Counted from the stretch's first letter, positions 22,471-36,960 are shown. The stretch: DNA of 64,000 bases from Diphasiastrum complanatum (GCA_029204225.1 CM055094.1:20559407-20623406); one strand, 5' to 3'. Notes: generated by a model not told the origin, from the sequence alone. A program made the numbers and translations.

Positions 22471-23062
22471 TTGAAAAGCTATAGCTTCAGAGGATTGATT
22501 TTCCATCTTTTAGTGGCAATCTATCATTTGCTACGACCCTGCTTGATTACTCCTTCTCATCCTTGGACACCATCTACATACATCCACCATGGATCCAGAG
22601 TGCCATCATCATCCATTCTCAAAAACCCTAATCTGCCGAGATCTGCTACATTACACAAAAATCATCACATCTAGCATGAGCCAAATGCTGAGGGGTAGTG
22701 CTACTGGAGCTTGTCAAAACCTCACATTCAACACCAATTTGGGTTGAAAGCTCTCTACTAGTACGTTATCGTGAAGAAACATCATCGTTTCCACATCCTA
22801 TCAGAGCGACATTGCTCCAAATTTTTCCACAAATTTCTAGTCTCCATACACTGCCGAGCAATACTCTACATACACTGCTCATAGAGCCAAGCCCCCATAC
22901 TCTACAATCACCATGGACCGAGCCGAACGTCCATACTATGTATTCACTGTGGACCAAGCTGAGCGTCCATACTCTGCATACAAAGTTGACTGAGCCGAGT
23001 CCATCAAAAGTCGACCGATCCGAAGCCCTCCACAGCCGTTTTAGCCGAGACTCCACTTGTAA
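22471..23062 (+). pseudogene. Gene family A, 5' leader only
   Basis: Carries the leader of family A: a possible short start frame (MDPECHHHPFSK near 22,590), the GAGGGGTAGTGCTACTGGAG phrase, and the 36-base repeat block near 22,885-22,980 with CCATACTCTGCAT. It stops at 23,062 within GAGACTCCACTTGT and joins a gypsy relic. No protein can be made. Confidence 0.55.
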
Positions 23063-23540
23063 ATAGATTTTAGAAACCATACTCTGGTATTTAAATATAA
23101 GTTTGACCAGATACTCTCTATTTATGGGGAGACTAATGTACTCCCATCATCAATGGTTTGCTCGGCAGAAGTTATGGAAAAACTACATGATTCTAAGTAT
23201 GAGCTTTTTCATCTTGTTTTGAAATCTCATATTCATTGTGATGTGAATGATGATGTGAATGTGTTAACATGCTTTAACACCAAAAATTAGCATCAAGAAC
23301 AGCTTTCAAAGCAAGATTTAAAACAAGACTTCAATGATGTTTTTCCTAAATAGGTAAGATTTTCTGAGGTACATACTTCTAATTATATTGCAGTCCATTT
23401 TAAGCACATAATCAAATTTCTCCGAAATGAAATCTTTGAAATATTTCAGAAAAGAGCAAGAACATAAAGATAGATTTTCAATTTCAAACTTGTAGAAAAC
23501 ATAAAAAAGAAAGTACCATTCACTTTTGATGTTAGGTAAG
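23063..23540 (+). mobile_element. Ty3/gypsy protease-RT relic
   Basis: Same region as 15,778-16,240, with extra bases near 23,235 (GATGTGAATGAT repeat). The phrase for EFNDVFP is changed to DFNDVFP. Stops throughout; dead. Confidence 0.55.
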
Positions 23541-25180
23541 TATAACCAAGCAAACACAATATCATGGAAGGACTTGTGTATATAAGGCCAAAGATCTGTA
23601 ATAAAATACAAGTGTAAAAGTGTCTCACATGAATGGTCTCAAACATTCTTTTACAGTAGCGTAAATGTAAAAATATTTTTGCCTTGTCCTTGTGCGTGTT
23701 GAGTTGTAGTCGATCCACCGTATTCCTAGTGAGAGTTCTTCTATGCAGACCCTCAACATCCTGCGAGCTAGTTAATCCCTGTAAAAGTTTAGTCTTTTAG
23801 CCGGTAAGTCTTCTTTTGCACCACTCCCTTGTCCTTTCTTTCCTTTACATCATGTATACTTCTTTCTTTTTCCCATATTTTGTCCAGAAACCACCGAACT
23901 AGGGTTGTTTAGGTTGAAAAACCAGGCCTTTCATTTGAGTTTTGGAAGAATTTATCTTGGATAGCAAAAAAATTTGGTCTTTTGAGGAGGCGTTCAATCT
24001 CTCTGATGTTTTCAGCATCTCCTAAGTTGGCTAGGAGTTTACCAGAAGAGTTTGTAGCAAATCAATCATGTGCTGGCGTAAAAAGAGAAAAGTAGGTGTG
24101 ACTTGACAACATCTCTGGCGAGCTTGTGTAGCCAAAGAAAAAAGTCATTCATCTGTTTTTGGAAGAATGCACCAGGGAAGAATTTACTAAGTTTGTTCAT
24201 CATGAAACACGATGACCCAAAAAAAAAAATGACATGGAGACCCATTTTTTTTTTGTCATTTTTTTTTTAATTTTATAAAAAAAATATCCATATTCAAAAT
24301 GCTTCAAATAAAGATATTGTAATGATAAAAAAAATATTGTATTTTGCAAGAAAATTAATCAACCTACTAAAATTTTGTTAATAGATTTTTGTTAATAATT
24401 ACGAATTAGCTTATATGAAATAATAATACTATTCAAAATAAAATCATTGGACACAACCATTAGAATAACTAAAAAAAACCTTTTTGCTTATTAAAACAAA
24501 AGTTTTCAATATTTTTTTAAAAATTTTAAAAGTGTTTTAAATTACAATTCTTGTATCAAGAAAAATATTTTTTAAATTATGACAAAATTTTATTCAGTAT
24601 TTAAATCTTTACTTATATTTAAACATTAAATGATTGCAAATGAAATTATTTCAAAAAACTTCTTATAAAAACACAACGAAAAATTAAAATATTAAAAACC
24701 TGACAGTTCATTGCAATTTTAGTTTTGCTAATATTTAAATCATTAAAAAACTGCTAAATCTATATTTTTAATACAAACAAATTTAAAAACATTAAATTAA
24801 TCAAAAAGATTTCAATACACAATATTTCAAGAAATATAAACGCAATTGTTTTCTAAAATAAAAAAAAATTTATTACTCCAAGAAATCATCAAGATCATTT
24901 ACATTTTTTGTTTTTTTTAAGGAGCCATTGCAGTGTCAATTGGCACCTCTTCCACAATTTTCTTGACAACTGTAACCACATTTATCCTGAACTAGGACAT
25001 CAGCAAACTCCCCTTTATCACCCACTTTTCCACTAGTAGGAGGTTGGGGTTCCTTTTGATAAAAATACAGCAAAATAAACCCATTTGATTCTAGAAATGA
25101 TGGAGAAAGCACCTACTTAAAATCCAAACAAGATCTAGAAGCTAGATTACTAATCAATGCATTGATTCCTAGTTTATCTT
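23541..25180. other. AT-rich spacer, copy of 16.2-17.9 kb
   Basis: Nothing coding can be supported. The central part (24,200-24,850) is almost only A and T runs. The end near 25,020-25,200 matches 17,700-17,900 and leads into a copia relic on this copy. Confidence 0.5.
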
Positions 25181-25213
25181 GGCTTGAACTCCATGAATTA
25201 TCTCCAAAACTCT

Positions 25214-25819
25214 TCACACATGTGGATGTACGGCTTGCTGCTGCCTGCATACTATACCTGCAACTCCAATCTCATTCAATGGTTTGAACAATCTTCCAAA
25301 CCTTATGCCTTTAGCAATGATCTTGCCATCCTTCTCGATGTTACATGTATTTGTGGCGAACTCCACAATCAAACCATTGTCAAGCAATTGTCCCACTCTA
25401 AGCAAGTTCTTGGTGATACTAGAAATGTAAAATACTCCATCAATCTTGATTTTCCTTGAAAATCCCAAGCATAAAGGTATGGATCCTATTCCTTCGATCT
25501 TACGAGCATAAATATTTGATGTAAAAATTGACTGGATAGGTCCTTCATAGGTAGATAAGGTTGAAAAATACTCCCTCTTACTTGTCATGTGAGAGCTAGT
25601 CCCACTATCTATCCACCAAGGGTCTTCACCTCTTATGCTTGAAGAAGAGAAACTTGGCATCATGACGAAATCTTCATGAGAGCTCTCGTCTTCCTCTTGA
25701 CCAAGATTTGCTGGACTTTGAGTTTGCTTTTTCTTGAATAGATGCAAAATAGAAATGATTAAAAGACTAGATATCCCACTACCTAGGGACTTGATAAAGC
25801 TCAAAACTCGACCTCTCAA
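25214..25819 (-). mobile_element. Copia relic: gag end and protease
   Basis: A minus-strand open frame of 201 codons contains SSHEDFVMMPSFSSSS, then WWIDSGTSSHMTSKREYF, the copia protease active site, and ITKNLLRVGQLLDNGL as in intact copia protease. Integrase and later domains are absent. It belongs to a different copia family from the intact element (about half the residues differ). A sister relic lies at 37,085-38,300. Confidence 0.8.
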
Positions 25820-25859
25820 TAAGATCCTACCCGATCTTAAGCCAAATCATATCTATTAA

Positions 25860-27363
25860 TGTTAACAAGAATGGAAACTAGCTTGAATTTGCATAAAAAT
25901 TGGATGTAGAACTGCCTCCTCCTTGATCTCGACTTCACAAGGATATAGGATTCACGTAACCTGAACCAAAAGGAATCATATGCACATAAATATGCCTCTT
26001 CAAATAATTTCTACAAGATCAGTTGAATCATCAAGCAATAATCAATCCAAACTATGTCACAAATCAAGCAAAATTGAACACAATCTTGACTAGAATTGCA
26101 TTCACTTGATGAGCAATTGGCAAGAACTTTGGGCTGACCCTAAAATTCAATTTCTAAGATCTCAATAAGTCTAAGAACTAACTATCATAGTACCAAAGAT
26201 AAGGATCTACCTTCCTTTTGATTGATTGAAAACTACGTGGCAGACCTACGTGGTAGACCTGTGTTCCTTTGTGTGAATATTTTCTAGATCCAAACATCTA
26301 GTGTGTGGCTATTAGGCTAGAGATAGCATGATATATTAATCTCAACATCCATTGGAGTGAGCTTACGATCCACTTGAACACAAAACTTACAAGACTATTT
26401 GCTTCATGATGTAAATCTAAATCCAACTTATCAACAATGTGATTCCCTAGTGCACAATGTATCACTATCATCAGGTGGCAGAAAGTGATTCACTTTTGTG
26501 CATATGTTCCATAGAGATGTGAGACACTTTACCGCGAATAGGCTTGAAAAAATTGGAAGGTAATTTGGTTGTACAAGAAGCAAGCGTTAAAAAATGAAGG
26601 GGCCTAGACAAATTTTTTCAAGGCTATGTCCTTGGAGAGGGCCAATAATCAACTCCAAGCATCTACGATGAACTACAACAACACTTGGCTTAACACACAA
26701 GCTTCAAACTTTCAAGACTTCTTCAGGAACTACAAAGAACATGTTTAAGCTTAAAGACAAGTGGATGCAAAAACATCAGTATGTCTTGAAAACTTCCATA
26801 CATGTGTATACATCGTTAATTTTAGAGCCACATGCAAAGGGGGGTACCATTATGGTGCATTTTAGAGTAAGGGATCAAGCAAATACCTATAAAATTGGTA
26901 TAGGGCAAGTTAGACACAATGATAAATTCATGAGAACAAGTTAATGAAGCTCAAAAAGTCATTTGGGGTGAGATCTTGCCGAGTCCCAATTTGTTACCTT
27001 GCTATTTGTGAACTTGCCCCAAGATAAGGTGAAAAAAAACTTTTAATATTACGAATGACAACCACGAAGCTATCATAGTTTCAATCGACATCGATATAAT
27101 TAAACAACAAAAATCATCACATACATGCAAACAAGATGGCAAACACTCATCAATTTTTCTGTGCATGATTCGAGCTGGAGTGTCTTCATGCCCAAATTCC
27201 TAGAAATTGGAGATACCGGAACAACAAATTTACATTTTTCTAGAACCTATTGCATCATTATTTGATTGTGCTCTCTTTCTCTTACCTTAAATGGTGCAAA
27301 AAAGCTACTAGAATATCGAACCAATAATATCACAAGCTACATTCAAATGTGCTAAGATAACAC
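25860..27363. repeat. Non-coding block, direct repeat of 38.3-39.8 kb
   Basis: 25,925-27,125 matches 38,315-39,535 in the same orientation. It contains CTACGTGGCAGACCTACGTGG, the GATAGCATGATATAT phrase and a short conserved stretch (CAAAGGGGGGTACCATTATG). After 27,125 it holds part of another repeat (AAATTCCTAGAAATTGGAGA). Nothing coding. Confidence 0.6.
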
Positions 27364-28024
27364 TGGTCCAACCACCACCAACACAACAATCCAGGCAAAG
27401 GACCAAGACACGAGCGAAGCGTCATGCTTCATCAGATGAAACAGACTCAGATGATATGGAGCTTGACCTCACTAGTAACGTATGTAGTTAACTGGAAGTT
27501 GGATAGCCGCAACGCGTGGGATCCATACTTCAAGATTCTATTTTCTAACATTAACTAACATAACTTCTCATGTAAATGCAAATCGTATTGCACATCAAAG
27601 TTTTCTTTCCATCTACTCAAAGCGTTCACATCAAAGAAAAACAGTCTTATCGATCTGAAAATCATAGCAAGAAACTTTGAATATTTTGGACCACAATGAG
27701 CGCCAACGTGAATCTTGAAATTCAGAAAATACGGAGTGTGTTGGATCAAATGTAGCGGCAAGTTTATTTCAGACTTTTGCAATTCAAAAATTTGCAATTT
27801 CAACACACATCTATTGAAATAATATTTTGCCTATTTTGCTCATAACAACAAACCTTTGATTTTGCATATAAAGCAAGAAACTTGGAGTAAGATGGATCAA
27901 AAAGAGCGCCAAGGTCATTTCAAACTTTTCCAATTAATTTTTATTATAATTAAGACGAGTTTTAATAGCTTACAAGATATATAACAAGTTGGTTTTCTAC
28001 AAGATTAATCTATCGATTATTAAG
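27364..28024 (+). pseudogene. Family A 3' end and A-B spacer
   Basis: Begins in the tail of family A (CTGGTCCAACCACCACCAAC), gives DETDSDDMELDLTSNVCS and stops, then the A-B spacer with its repeated VLDQ-type phrase. The join at 27,362 to an unrelated repeat removes the rest of A. The following 2 kb match 41,690-43,700. Confidence 0.6.
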
Positions 28025-28339
28025 ATGTCTAAATATCATCTCCATATTGATCTTCCCACAGAATATGCTCCACTATCAAGAAAAAATCTGAAAGGATCCA
28101 CCTTACTAGCTCACCAAAGGACGAAAGACAGGAAACAAGTTTCAAACAGGTTTTAAAGAAGATCATGAAATTCTATTTGGATTTTTAGTAAAACAGAATA
28201 TCCAGAGTTAATTAAGAATCATATGAGCGACACACCACTCAATGTTCCTAGAATAGGTGATTTTAAGGTGGAATGGCATTTGGTTCACACACCAAGAGCT
28301 ACAGGGAGTGAAAATCCAAAACTTAGCGAAATGTTTTAA
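28025..28339 (+). pseudogene. Gene family B, deletion form B2
   Basis: The first 35 or so codons (MSKYHLHIDLPTEYAPLS, then KDRK) run into the last exon after a large internal deletion at about 28,137. The last part reads TEYPELIKNH, SDTPLNVPRIGDFKVEWHLV and ends KLSEMF. The coiled coil and intron are gone. The same junction is present at 42,47x and 61,07x. Confidence 0.6.
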
Positions 28340-28431
28340 CTGATCAAACAACATTCAGATATGCTAAAACCAATAAAACCCAAGCCGTACACTCGTCGAT
28401 CCAACAGCGGATCAGATCTATGGTGTGTAAT

Positions 28432-28832
28432 ACAACCGTCCACACGTGTGAGACCACACGTGCTACAATACACATCAATCTGCCATTCGGCTACGTGACC
28501 ACATGTGCGAGCTAACACATGCCAGAACACACGTCACCAAACCATTCGACCACATGGCCACATGTGCAAGTTTCACACATGCGAATACAAAAGTGTTGTC
28601 CCACACGTCAGGTACTGATTGGGCCATGTGACCACACGTGCGAGCCGATACGTGCAAGAACACATGTCGCTGATCCATTCGGCCACGTGTCCCCATGTGG
28701 GATCCCACACGTGTTGATCCAGACGTGCAGTTTCACACATGCGTATACAAACGCGTGGTTCCACATGTCAGCTACTGACTGGGCCACGTGTCGCTGGGAT
28801 TCACACGTGCCAACTTTTTTCTCCTATATAAG
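28432..28832 (+). promoter_or_regulatory. G-box (CACGTG) array with TATA box, copy a
   Basis: A 380-base block dense in CACGTG and its decay products CACATG and CATGTG, ending 8-30 bases before a TATA box CCTATATAAG (28,823-28,832). CACGTG is the plant G-box bound by bZIP and bHLH factors. Start of transcription would be near 28,855, where a 16-codon frame MAGDSKGFQKGQHTTS begins. Many CpG sites are already TpG or CpA in this copy. Confidence 0.6.
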
Positions 28833-28919
28833 TCCATTCCCTGAGATTGTACAATGGCCGGTGATTCCAAGGGATTTCAGAAAGGTCAACATACGACGAG
28901 TTGAGGCTTCTACAACCAC

Positions 28920-29767
<848 letters not shown>

Positions 29768-32673
29768 TCACACATGAAGTACTTCCCTGTGGTATGGCCT
29801 AGCATCAACTTTGAAAAAAATATCTGATGGAGATAAGAAGGTTCCCAAGCAAATTTCAAATGAGAATCTTGCAGAGAAAGTATTGAAACCACAGTTCGCG
29901 AGGGATCCCAAAGAATCGAACTTGAGTGTACAAGCCCAACAAAAGCGCATACACCAACTCACCACACATGGGAAGATCGTTAAATTTGAATTTGAAGAAA
30001 AATCATTGAAGTGTTTTTAGATCGATGTTCAACAAAATCATATATATTATAATCTTCACACGTGTGGAATCAAGATCTACAAGAAAATCAACATTCTACA
30101 CATAGAAAACCAAGATAGAGAAAATCACATGAGATGGACATAAGAGATGAATTCTCCACAAAGAAAGAAACTTTGATGATTATTTCTCCACTTTGGTACA
30201 ACTATTTATAGCTTCCAAAATGTCATTTGGCCACTTGCCCCAAACTTGACCTAATTTGGAAACTTCTAGATACTTTATCAAAAACCTAGAAAATCTAGTC
30301 TAGATGCAATGTACCAAAATTAACCAATTAGAATGGGTCCAAAATCGACCTCATCCACTGATCTACTTGCCAGAGGTAGTTAAACAACTGTTTAGGCCCT
30401 TATTAACAAATATGAAACTAACTCGAAGTTGAGATTCATTTTGGCCTCCAAAATTGCCAAATGAAAAACCAAACTAGTTGACAATTTTTCACACCATGAC
30501 CTCTAGACATCTCCATTGATGAATACAATTTATAAGTTTTTGAAAGCAATGTACCAAAATTTAGCAAATTAGAATGGGTCCAAACTTGACCTCATCCACT
30601 TATCTACTTGCCAGAGGTAGTTAAACCACTATTTAGGCCCTTATTAACAAATATGAAACTAACTCGAAGTTGAGATTCATTTTGGCCTCCAAAATTGCCA
30701 AATAAAAAACCAAACTAGTTGACAATTTTTCACACCATGTCCTCTAGACATCTCCATTGATGAATACAATTTATAAGTTTTTGAAAGCAATTCCGAATGC
30801 AATCAGGGTCATGTTTTAGCTTAGTGATCTCTCTTTCACATTACAAAAGTTTTTAAAATACATCGTTCTAGGATTCGAGAATGGATTTTGGAATGAATTA
30901 TTTCATTGAAGTTTGAACGAGCTTGGAAATTTGAAGATTGAATGAAGCTATAATCTAGGATTTTCAAAACTCAAAGTTGTTCATGCAAATTAAGTCATTT
31001 TTGTTAATATATTAAAATGTTGTAATCTAGGGTTTCCAAAAACAAATTGAAAATTTGTTAAAAAAAATGCTTATTCCTTGTTACACGACTAAATAACATA
31101 TAGTTAAAAAGCATATAATGAATCTATGCTATGTTCCAAACATATGCAAGTTACATTGCATTCATTCACACTTCACAAATCATTCGAATTTGAAGTGGAA
31201 CGAAATCATTGAAATCAATGTTTAAATGAAGCGATAAATATTATAATCTTCCCATTTAATTCAATTATATTTATATATTACTGGTGCATTAATAGGATAA
31301 AAACTCGTTATTATTTTCTTTGTTTTTTTGTATTCAAGCAAGCACAGCTCGTCTAGATGATGACCACAATGCCTCTAAGGAGAAATAGTTTTTCATTTTT
31401 TTTTAACTTTGATTTTTCTTCAAATTCAAATTTAATGATCTTCCCATGTGTGGTGAGTTGGTGTCTGCACTTGAGTTGGGCTTGTACACTCAAGTTCGAT
31501 TCTTTGCAATCCCCCCAAATTAATATAACCAGTAACACTATTCTCAAAGCATGTACTATGAGCTAAACACAACACTTGGAGAGTAAAGAGTTAGGAATAT
31601 GTCAAACACTTTTACACCTAGTATTTGGCAAGATCGGATTCTTTGCGATAACCCCCCCCCAATTCTTAATATAACTTCTCAAAGCATCTAGTATGAGCTA
31701 CAAACAACACTTGGTAAGTCTTAAGACTTGGAGAGTAAAGAGTTATGCATTTGTCAAATACATTTACACCTAGCATTTGGCAAGTTAGACGCAATGGTAG
31801 TAATTATAAGAATGAGTTAGACAAGCTCGTGAAGCCATCTAGAGGTGATTTGTTGTTTAGTTGCCTAGCTACATATCAAGCTACCCCAAGTTACCAAACA
31901 GTTTACTATTATTTTGAGTGACAACCATGAAGCTATCATGATTTGAAATGACATCAATATATTAAGCTACTCCCAAGTTGACCCTTTCCCAGGAAGCTTC
32001 TCTCTTGAAACTATAGCAAAAAGCTCTAATTCAAAGGAACAGTCAAGGGTCGAGTACTTACCATCCGAGATGAAGACCAACAAGTAGGGCAAGGAAAGAA
32101 GATGTACGGTTTACTTTGCTATGTGCTTGGAGGTATGCTGAGCATGCTTGGAATATGAAGAACATGTATTTTCCAAAAATATTAGTAGTCTCACAAAAAG
32201 GCTTGGAGTAACTGTAGAACTTGGAAGTGGTGCACCTACTTTGGATGGATGATCACTAACAAACAATTTCTGTGTAGTCCTTTTGCCGTGATATGTTCCC
32301 TCTTGTCGATATGATATTTTCATTGTGTGTCTAATTATTTTTTGAACAGAATATGTGTAACCTAATTATTGTTGATTTTGATTTATTGAGCATTCAATGT
32401 TCATTTAATACATTAAATCAAATATCAACGATGAGAACATATATATATACACAACGAGAAGAATGTATATCTAGATTATAGATTATGAACTAAAGTGGAC
32501 ATTTCAAAAGCAGTGGAGAGATATATTAGCAGTTGAGTGCCATATACATTGGCCCTAGATGACTATAATGGTCAATCTTAAAAGCTCCAATCAACAAATG
32601 TTGATGTTTTCAATGTACTCAATTCAAAAAATTGCGCCTAAAGGATTTTCTTCATAACATTTGTTCAGGAATA

Positions 32674-34181
32674 GTGGGCATCATGCTTATGATATTGCTC
32701 GCGCAGCCACTTGGAGCAGGTTCGAGTCAGCATTTGTCTTCGACCAGCAAATGCTTTTGATCTCTGGGTGTAAGCCTCATCAGCATTGATGATAAAGCCT
32801 GAAGATAGATTCTGGTATTCTCCATGTGAAGCGCCGGTTTGTTGGGATTGATGAAAAATTGTGGATCCTGCTCAAACCTTCGGCCCATGACAGTCATCAG
32901 AAACTGGCAGAACTTGTGTTGTAGCTTGATTGTAGAATCGTCAGAATCGGAAGTTAATTTGCAAAAATTCTTGATGGATGTATGACATTCCTTTTGAGAA
33001 GAGAACGAGCCATCTATTATCGGAAAGTTTCCAGGATATGCTGATATGTTGTCTTCCGATCTCCATACTAGGGCTCGTCTTTTACGAAAACTTGGGTCGA
33101 AAGAAGGATCATTCTGGATTTGCTTTGGTGATTGAAAGACGTACGTATCTTTCATAGACGTACGTATCTTTGAGGAATGGAGCTCTCCAACCGGTCGACG
33201 CAATTGAATCTGGCTGAGAAGAGCTCCCGATCGAATTAGATGCCGTCGTTGGAACTGACTTGTCCCCGTCTATTCGTCCTATCACAGTCGACTTACTGGC
33301 ATGGTTATGATTTTGCTCACGTAGCCAGTTGAAGCAGTTTCGAGTCAGTATTTGTCTTCAACCAGTAAATGCTTTTGATCTCTGGGTGTACATGTAACCC
33401 TCATTGGCATTGATGATAAATCCTGAAGTGCACATCTCTTCGAAGATATGTATGGAGTCTGCAGGAAAGTATTGAATCCGTAAATAGATCCTGGTATCCT
33501 CCATGTGAAGGACCGCTTGGTTGGGATTGATGGAAAATTGTGGATCTTGCTCAAACCATTGGCCCATGACAGTCATCAGAAACTGGCAGAACTTGTGTTG
33601 TAGCTGGATTGTAGGATCGCGAGAATCGGAACTCAGTTCCGAGAAATTATTGATTGATGTATGACATTCCTTCTGAGAAGAGAACGAGCAATCTATTATC
33701 GCAAAGTTGCAAGAATATGCTGATATGTTGTCTTCCGAACTCCATGCTCATTTTCTACGAAATCTTGGGTCGAAAGAAGGATCATTCTGGACTTGCTTTG
33801 GTGCTTGCTCAAGCCTTTCATTCACGTGCGTATCTTTGAGGACTGGAGCTCTCCAACCGGTAGACGCAATTGATTCTGGCTGAGATGAGCTCCTGATCAA
33901 ATTAGATGCCGTCGTTGGAACTGACTTGTCCGCGTCTTTGCGTCCTACCAGAATCTAATTACTAATATCATGTGCCTCCAAATCTCTTCCGCATATAGAT
34001 TTCGTAGTTTCTGATATTTTGGCCAAACGGATTTTCTCAGCCGCCGATACTATGTTCATTTCTAGGTCCTGCTCCATCTTCCTAAGCCGATGTTGGATCA
34101 ATAATCCTTTTCTGAGACTCTTCAGCCTCTTGTAAATGACGAAAATAAGAGGTGAAATCAGAAGGACAGAGAACATCGATA

Positions 34182-34232
<51 letters not shown>

Positions 34233-34242
34233 TTCCATGCAT
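32674..34242 (-). pseudogene. Gene family C, copy III, with membrane-segment N-terminus
   Basis: The only copy with a likely true N-terminus. After a run of Ser-Leu from a (CT)n tract, MFSVLLISPLIFVIYKRL gives one membrane-spanning segment followed by a basic stretch and a Gln/Glu/Lys-rich region (LLIQHRLRKMEQDLEMN). A TAG at 33,955 precedes ILVGRKDADKSVP and the first family C repeat, which has further stops. The second repeat (33,203-32,727) is shorter. If the frame was once whole, the protein was membrane-anchored with two repeated soluble domains. I do not recognise it. Confidence 0.5.
34187..34230. repeat. (GA)n microsatellite inside gene C
   Basis: About 44 bases of GA lying in or just before the start of gene C copy III; on the minus strand it encodes alternating Ser and Leu ahead of the membrane segment. 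Its length would change any signal region. Confidence 0.9.
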
Positions 34243-35623
34243 TGCATTCTATTTGTACTATTTCGAGTTAGACGTTGAGGCATTGTAGTCATATGTATAG
34301 AGCATCCCATCCTTAAAGGAGAACTTGTGACCATTCTCTAGGTGACTTGAATAAGCCCGCCCTCCATTCATTTCAAAGTCAAGAATAATCCATGCCCCTT
34401 TCACACTCATAGCCATCTATACTATACACCCCCCCCTTACAACAATCAAATTTTACTTGTCGAAGAATAGGAGAAAGATAAGCATGAGAAAAGGTCACAA
34501 TTGTATCACATTTTAGTTGCCCAAGACAAAGGTAGTGCATGAGAAATTAAGCCAACAGGAAAGGCACATTCACAGGTTTGTTTGAAGGGAGCATTTCATG
34601 TCGCATAAGCACGAAGAGATGTGACGAAATAAAAGGTGAAAGGAGATTAATATTGATGTGTGATGTCCCTTTGTGTGAATATTTATCCAAACATCTAGTG
34701 TGTGGCTGTTAGGCTAGAGATAGCATGATATATTAATCTCAACATCCATTGGAGCGAGCTTCCGATCCACTTGAACACAAAACTTACAAGACTATTTGCT
34801 TCATGATGTAAATGTGAATCCAACTTATCAACCATTACTGAAAATTTGAGCACAAAAGGGGCCTTTCAAAAACATACCTTTTATTTTTTTTCTCAAAAGT
34901 TTCTTCCACATGGTCCAATCAAAACAGTCAAATTTGAAATCTACGTAACGTAGCTCATTCAAATTGATTTTTTTTTCTTTTTAAAAGAACTGTAATTTTG
35001 CGTCAGGGCAGCCCGTAAATAAGCCATTTTATTTGTAGTAAAGTATGCAACTCAGCAAAAAAACAGTGTAACTTTTAAACGGCAACTCAAATAGAGACGA
35101 TTACAGTGCCATTAGAAAGTCCTCGACGAGAGCTTTTTCAACGACACTCAACATGACCCAGTTCCGAGCTACGGTGAAGAGGTTATGGCAAGTAAAGGAG
35201 TAGCATTATGGTGCATTTAAGAGTAAAGGATCAAGCAAATACTTATAAAACTGGTATATGGCAAGTTAGACACAATGATAAATTCATGAGAATACTTAGT
35301 GAAGCTCAAAAAGTCATTTGGAGTGAGTTCTTGCCGAGTCCCAATTTGTTACCTTGCTATTTGTGAACTTGCCCCAAGATAAGGTGAAAAAAGCTTTTAA
35401 TATTACAAATGACAACCACGAAGCTATCATAGTTTCAATCAACATCGATATAATTAAACAACAAAAATCCTCACATACATGGGAATATTACAAAAAATCA
35501 CAATATCACGCTTTACTGCCATGCTGCCATGCATGCTTTTTAGGAAATGAAAACAAACTCTGATGGGAGAAGATTTGATGCTGGCACTTCCTTCTTCAAG
35601 CATGGAAATGAAATTCAGAAGCC
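34243..35623. other. Non-coding block after gene C copy III
   Basis: 34,640-35,620 matches 14,690-15,670. 34,243-34,640 appears only here; it includes a run of eight C near 34,430 and no credible frame. Nothing else seen. Confidence 0.5.
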
Positions 35624-36960
35624 TTGAAAAGCTATAACTTCAAAGGATCGATTTTCCATCTTTTAGTGGCGATCTATCATTCGCTACGACAGTGCTTCAT
35701 TACTCCTTCGCATCCTTGGAGACCATCTACATACATCCACCATGGATCCAGAGCGCCATCATCATCCATTTTCAAAAATCCTAAGCTGCCGAGATTTGCT
35801 ACATTACACAAAAAGCGTCACATCTAACACGAGCCAAATGCTGAGGGGTAGTGCTCCTGAAGCATGTCAAAACCCCACATTCAACACCGATTTGGGTTGA
35901 TAGCTCGCTACTAGTACGTTACTACGAAGAAACATCATTGTTTCCACATCCTATCAGAATGACATTGCTCCAAATTTTTTCACAAATTTCTAGTCTCCAT
36001 ACACTGCCGAGCAATACTCTAAATACACTGCTCATAGAGCCGAGCCCCCATACTCTGCAGTCACTATGGACCGAGCTGAGCGTCCATACTCTGCATACAA
36101 AGTTGATCGAGACGAGTCCATCCAAAGTAGACCAATCCAAAGCCCTCCACAGTCAACCAAGCCGATACTCCATTTGTCTGTTACCAGAGTCGAACCTTCA
36201 ACAGAGTCCTCAGCCGAGTCCAGAACATGTCTGCCACAACATCTTCCAGTTTTGATGACCCAACTCTAGACAGAATTGACATAACCATGGAAAGCCTCGA
36301 TATCTATGAGATGAACACTTGGTACCAGGAGGCACACTAATTCCTGAGCCACATAGAGTTCCAACTTCCTCTTTTGATCAATGGCTAACAGAGCCCATTT
36401 TGATTGCATATTGGTTATAACCCCACCGACAGATTTTCCAGTTCATGTTACCTCCTAACCAAAATTTTGTTTATATTACCCCTATTTCTGGAGCTGACCT
36501 CAATACATTTGGCTTCCCTAGGGGACCAAACACAGTTAGTGGGACCCTCAAAAAAATTGATCCCATAGCATACTTCAAATACATAGACCCCTCAGGGGAC
36601 AAATGGAAAAAAAAGATGGTTACCGTATTGAGGTCATAAATGATAAGCCCTTAGCTGCTCCATGTGCCTATCTAGCCAAATATGCACAGCGCTATAGGTC
36701 CAAGATCACGCGTATCCCCATGAAAATATTCCACATGATGGCTGATTCTAGACTACACAATGAGAACCTTTATGACTGGGCCCAGTTTGCTTCCAACTGC
36801 CTCCATGACTATATCAAGAACAAGCAAACCTCCACGTTATTAGGCTATCTTTTGATAGATGTCACTTTGCAGCAGTTGAGCCACCGACCTCAAGTTCGAG
36901 ACCAGTTGATACTAGCAGATAAAAGCTTGGGAGACTCCCTCGGAACCATTGATCCACCAT
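35624..36960 (+). pseudogene. Gene family A, copy A2
   Basis: Leader with the 36-base repeat near 36,050, then ATG at 36,227 (MSATTSSSFDD) with a stop at the EAH-TAG position and another soon after. The middle part is the best preserved of all copies: an open frame at 36,603-36,971 reads DGYRIEVINDKPLAAPCAYL, then KYAQRYRSKITRIPMKIFHM, LYDWAQFASNCLHDYIKNKQ and LSHRPQVRDQLILADKSLGD. It joins an unrelated sequence at about 36,945 (LGTIDPPFSP). The CAG at the QRY position shows the stop in copy A1 is derived. Function unknown. Confidence 0.6.

Noticed and set aside
25214-25819. Host gene with aspartic protease
   Set aside because: WWIDSGTSSHMT and the following spacing are copia protease hallmarks, and the flanks are repeat DNA.
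28475-28764. Long Cys/His-rich frames across the G-box arrays (phrases like HVSARTCGHV), also at 42.8, 47.2 and 60.4 kb
   Set aside because: Open on both strands and in several frames because ACGTG/CACGT words avoid stops; no start context or codon conservation, so I treat the block as regulatory or satellite DNA.
34000-34242. Membrane segment plus basic stretch of gene C copy III as a receptor-like kinase
   Set aside because: No kinase motifs (no glycine loop, HRD or DFG) follow; the resemblance is limited to a generic membrane anchor.
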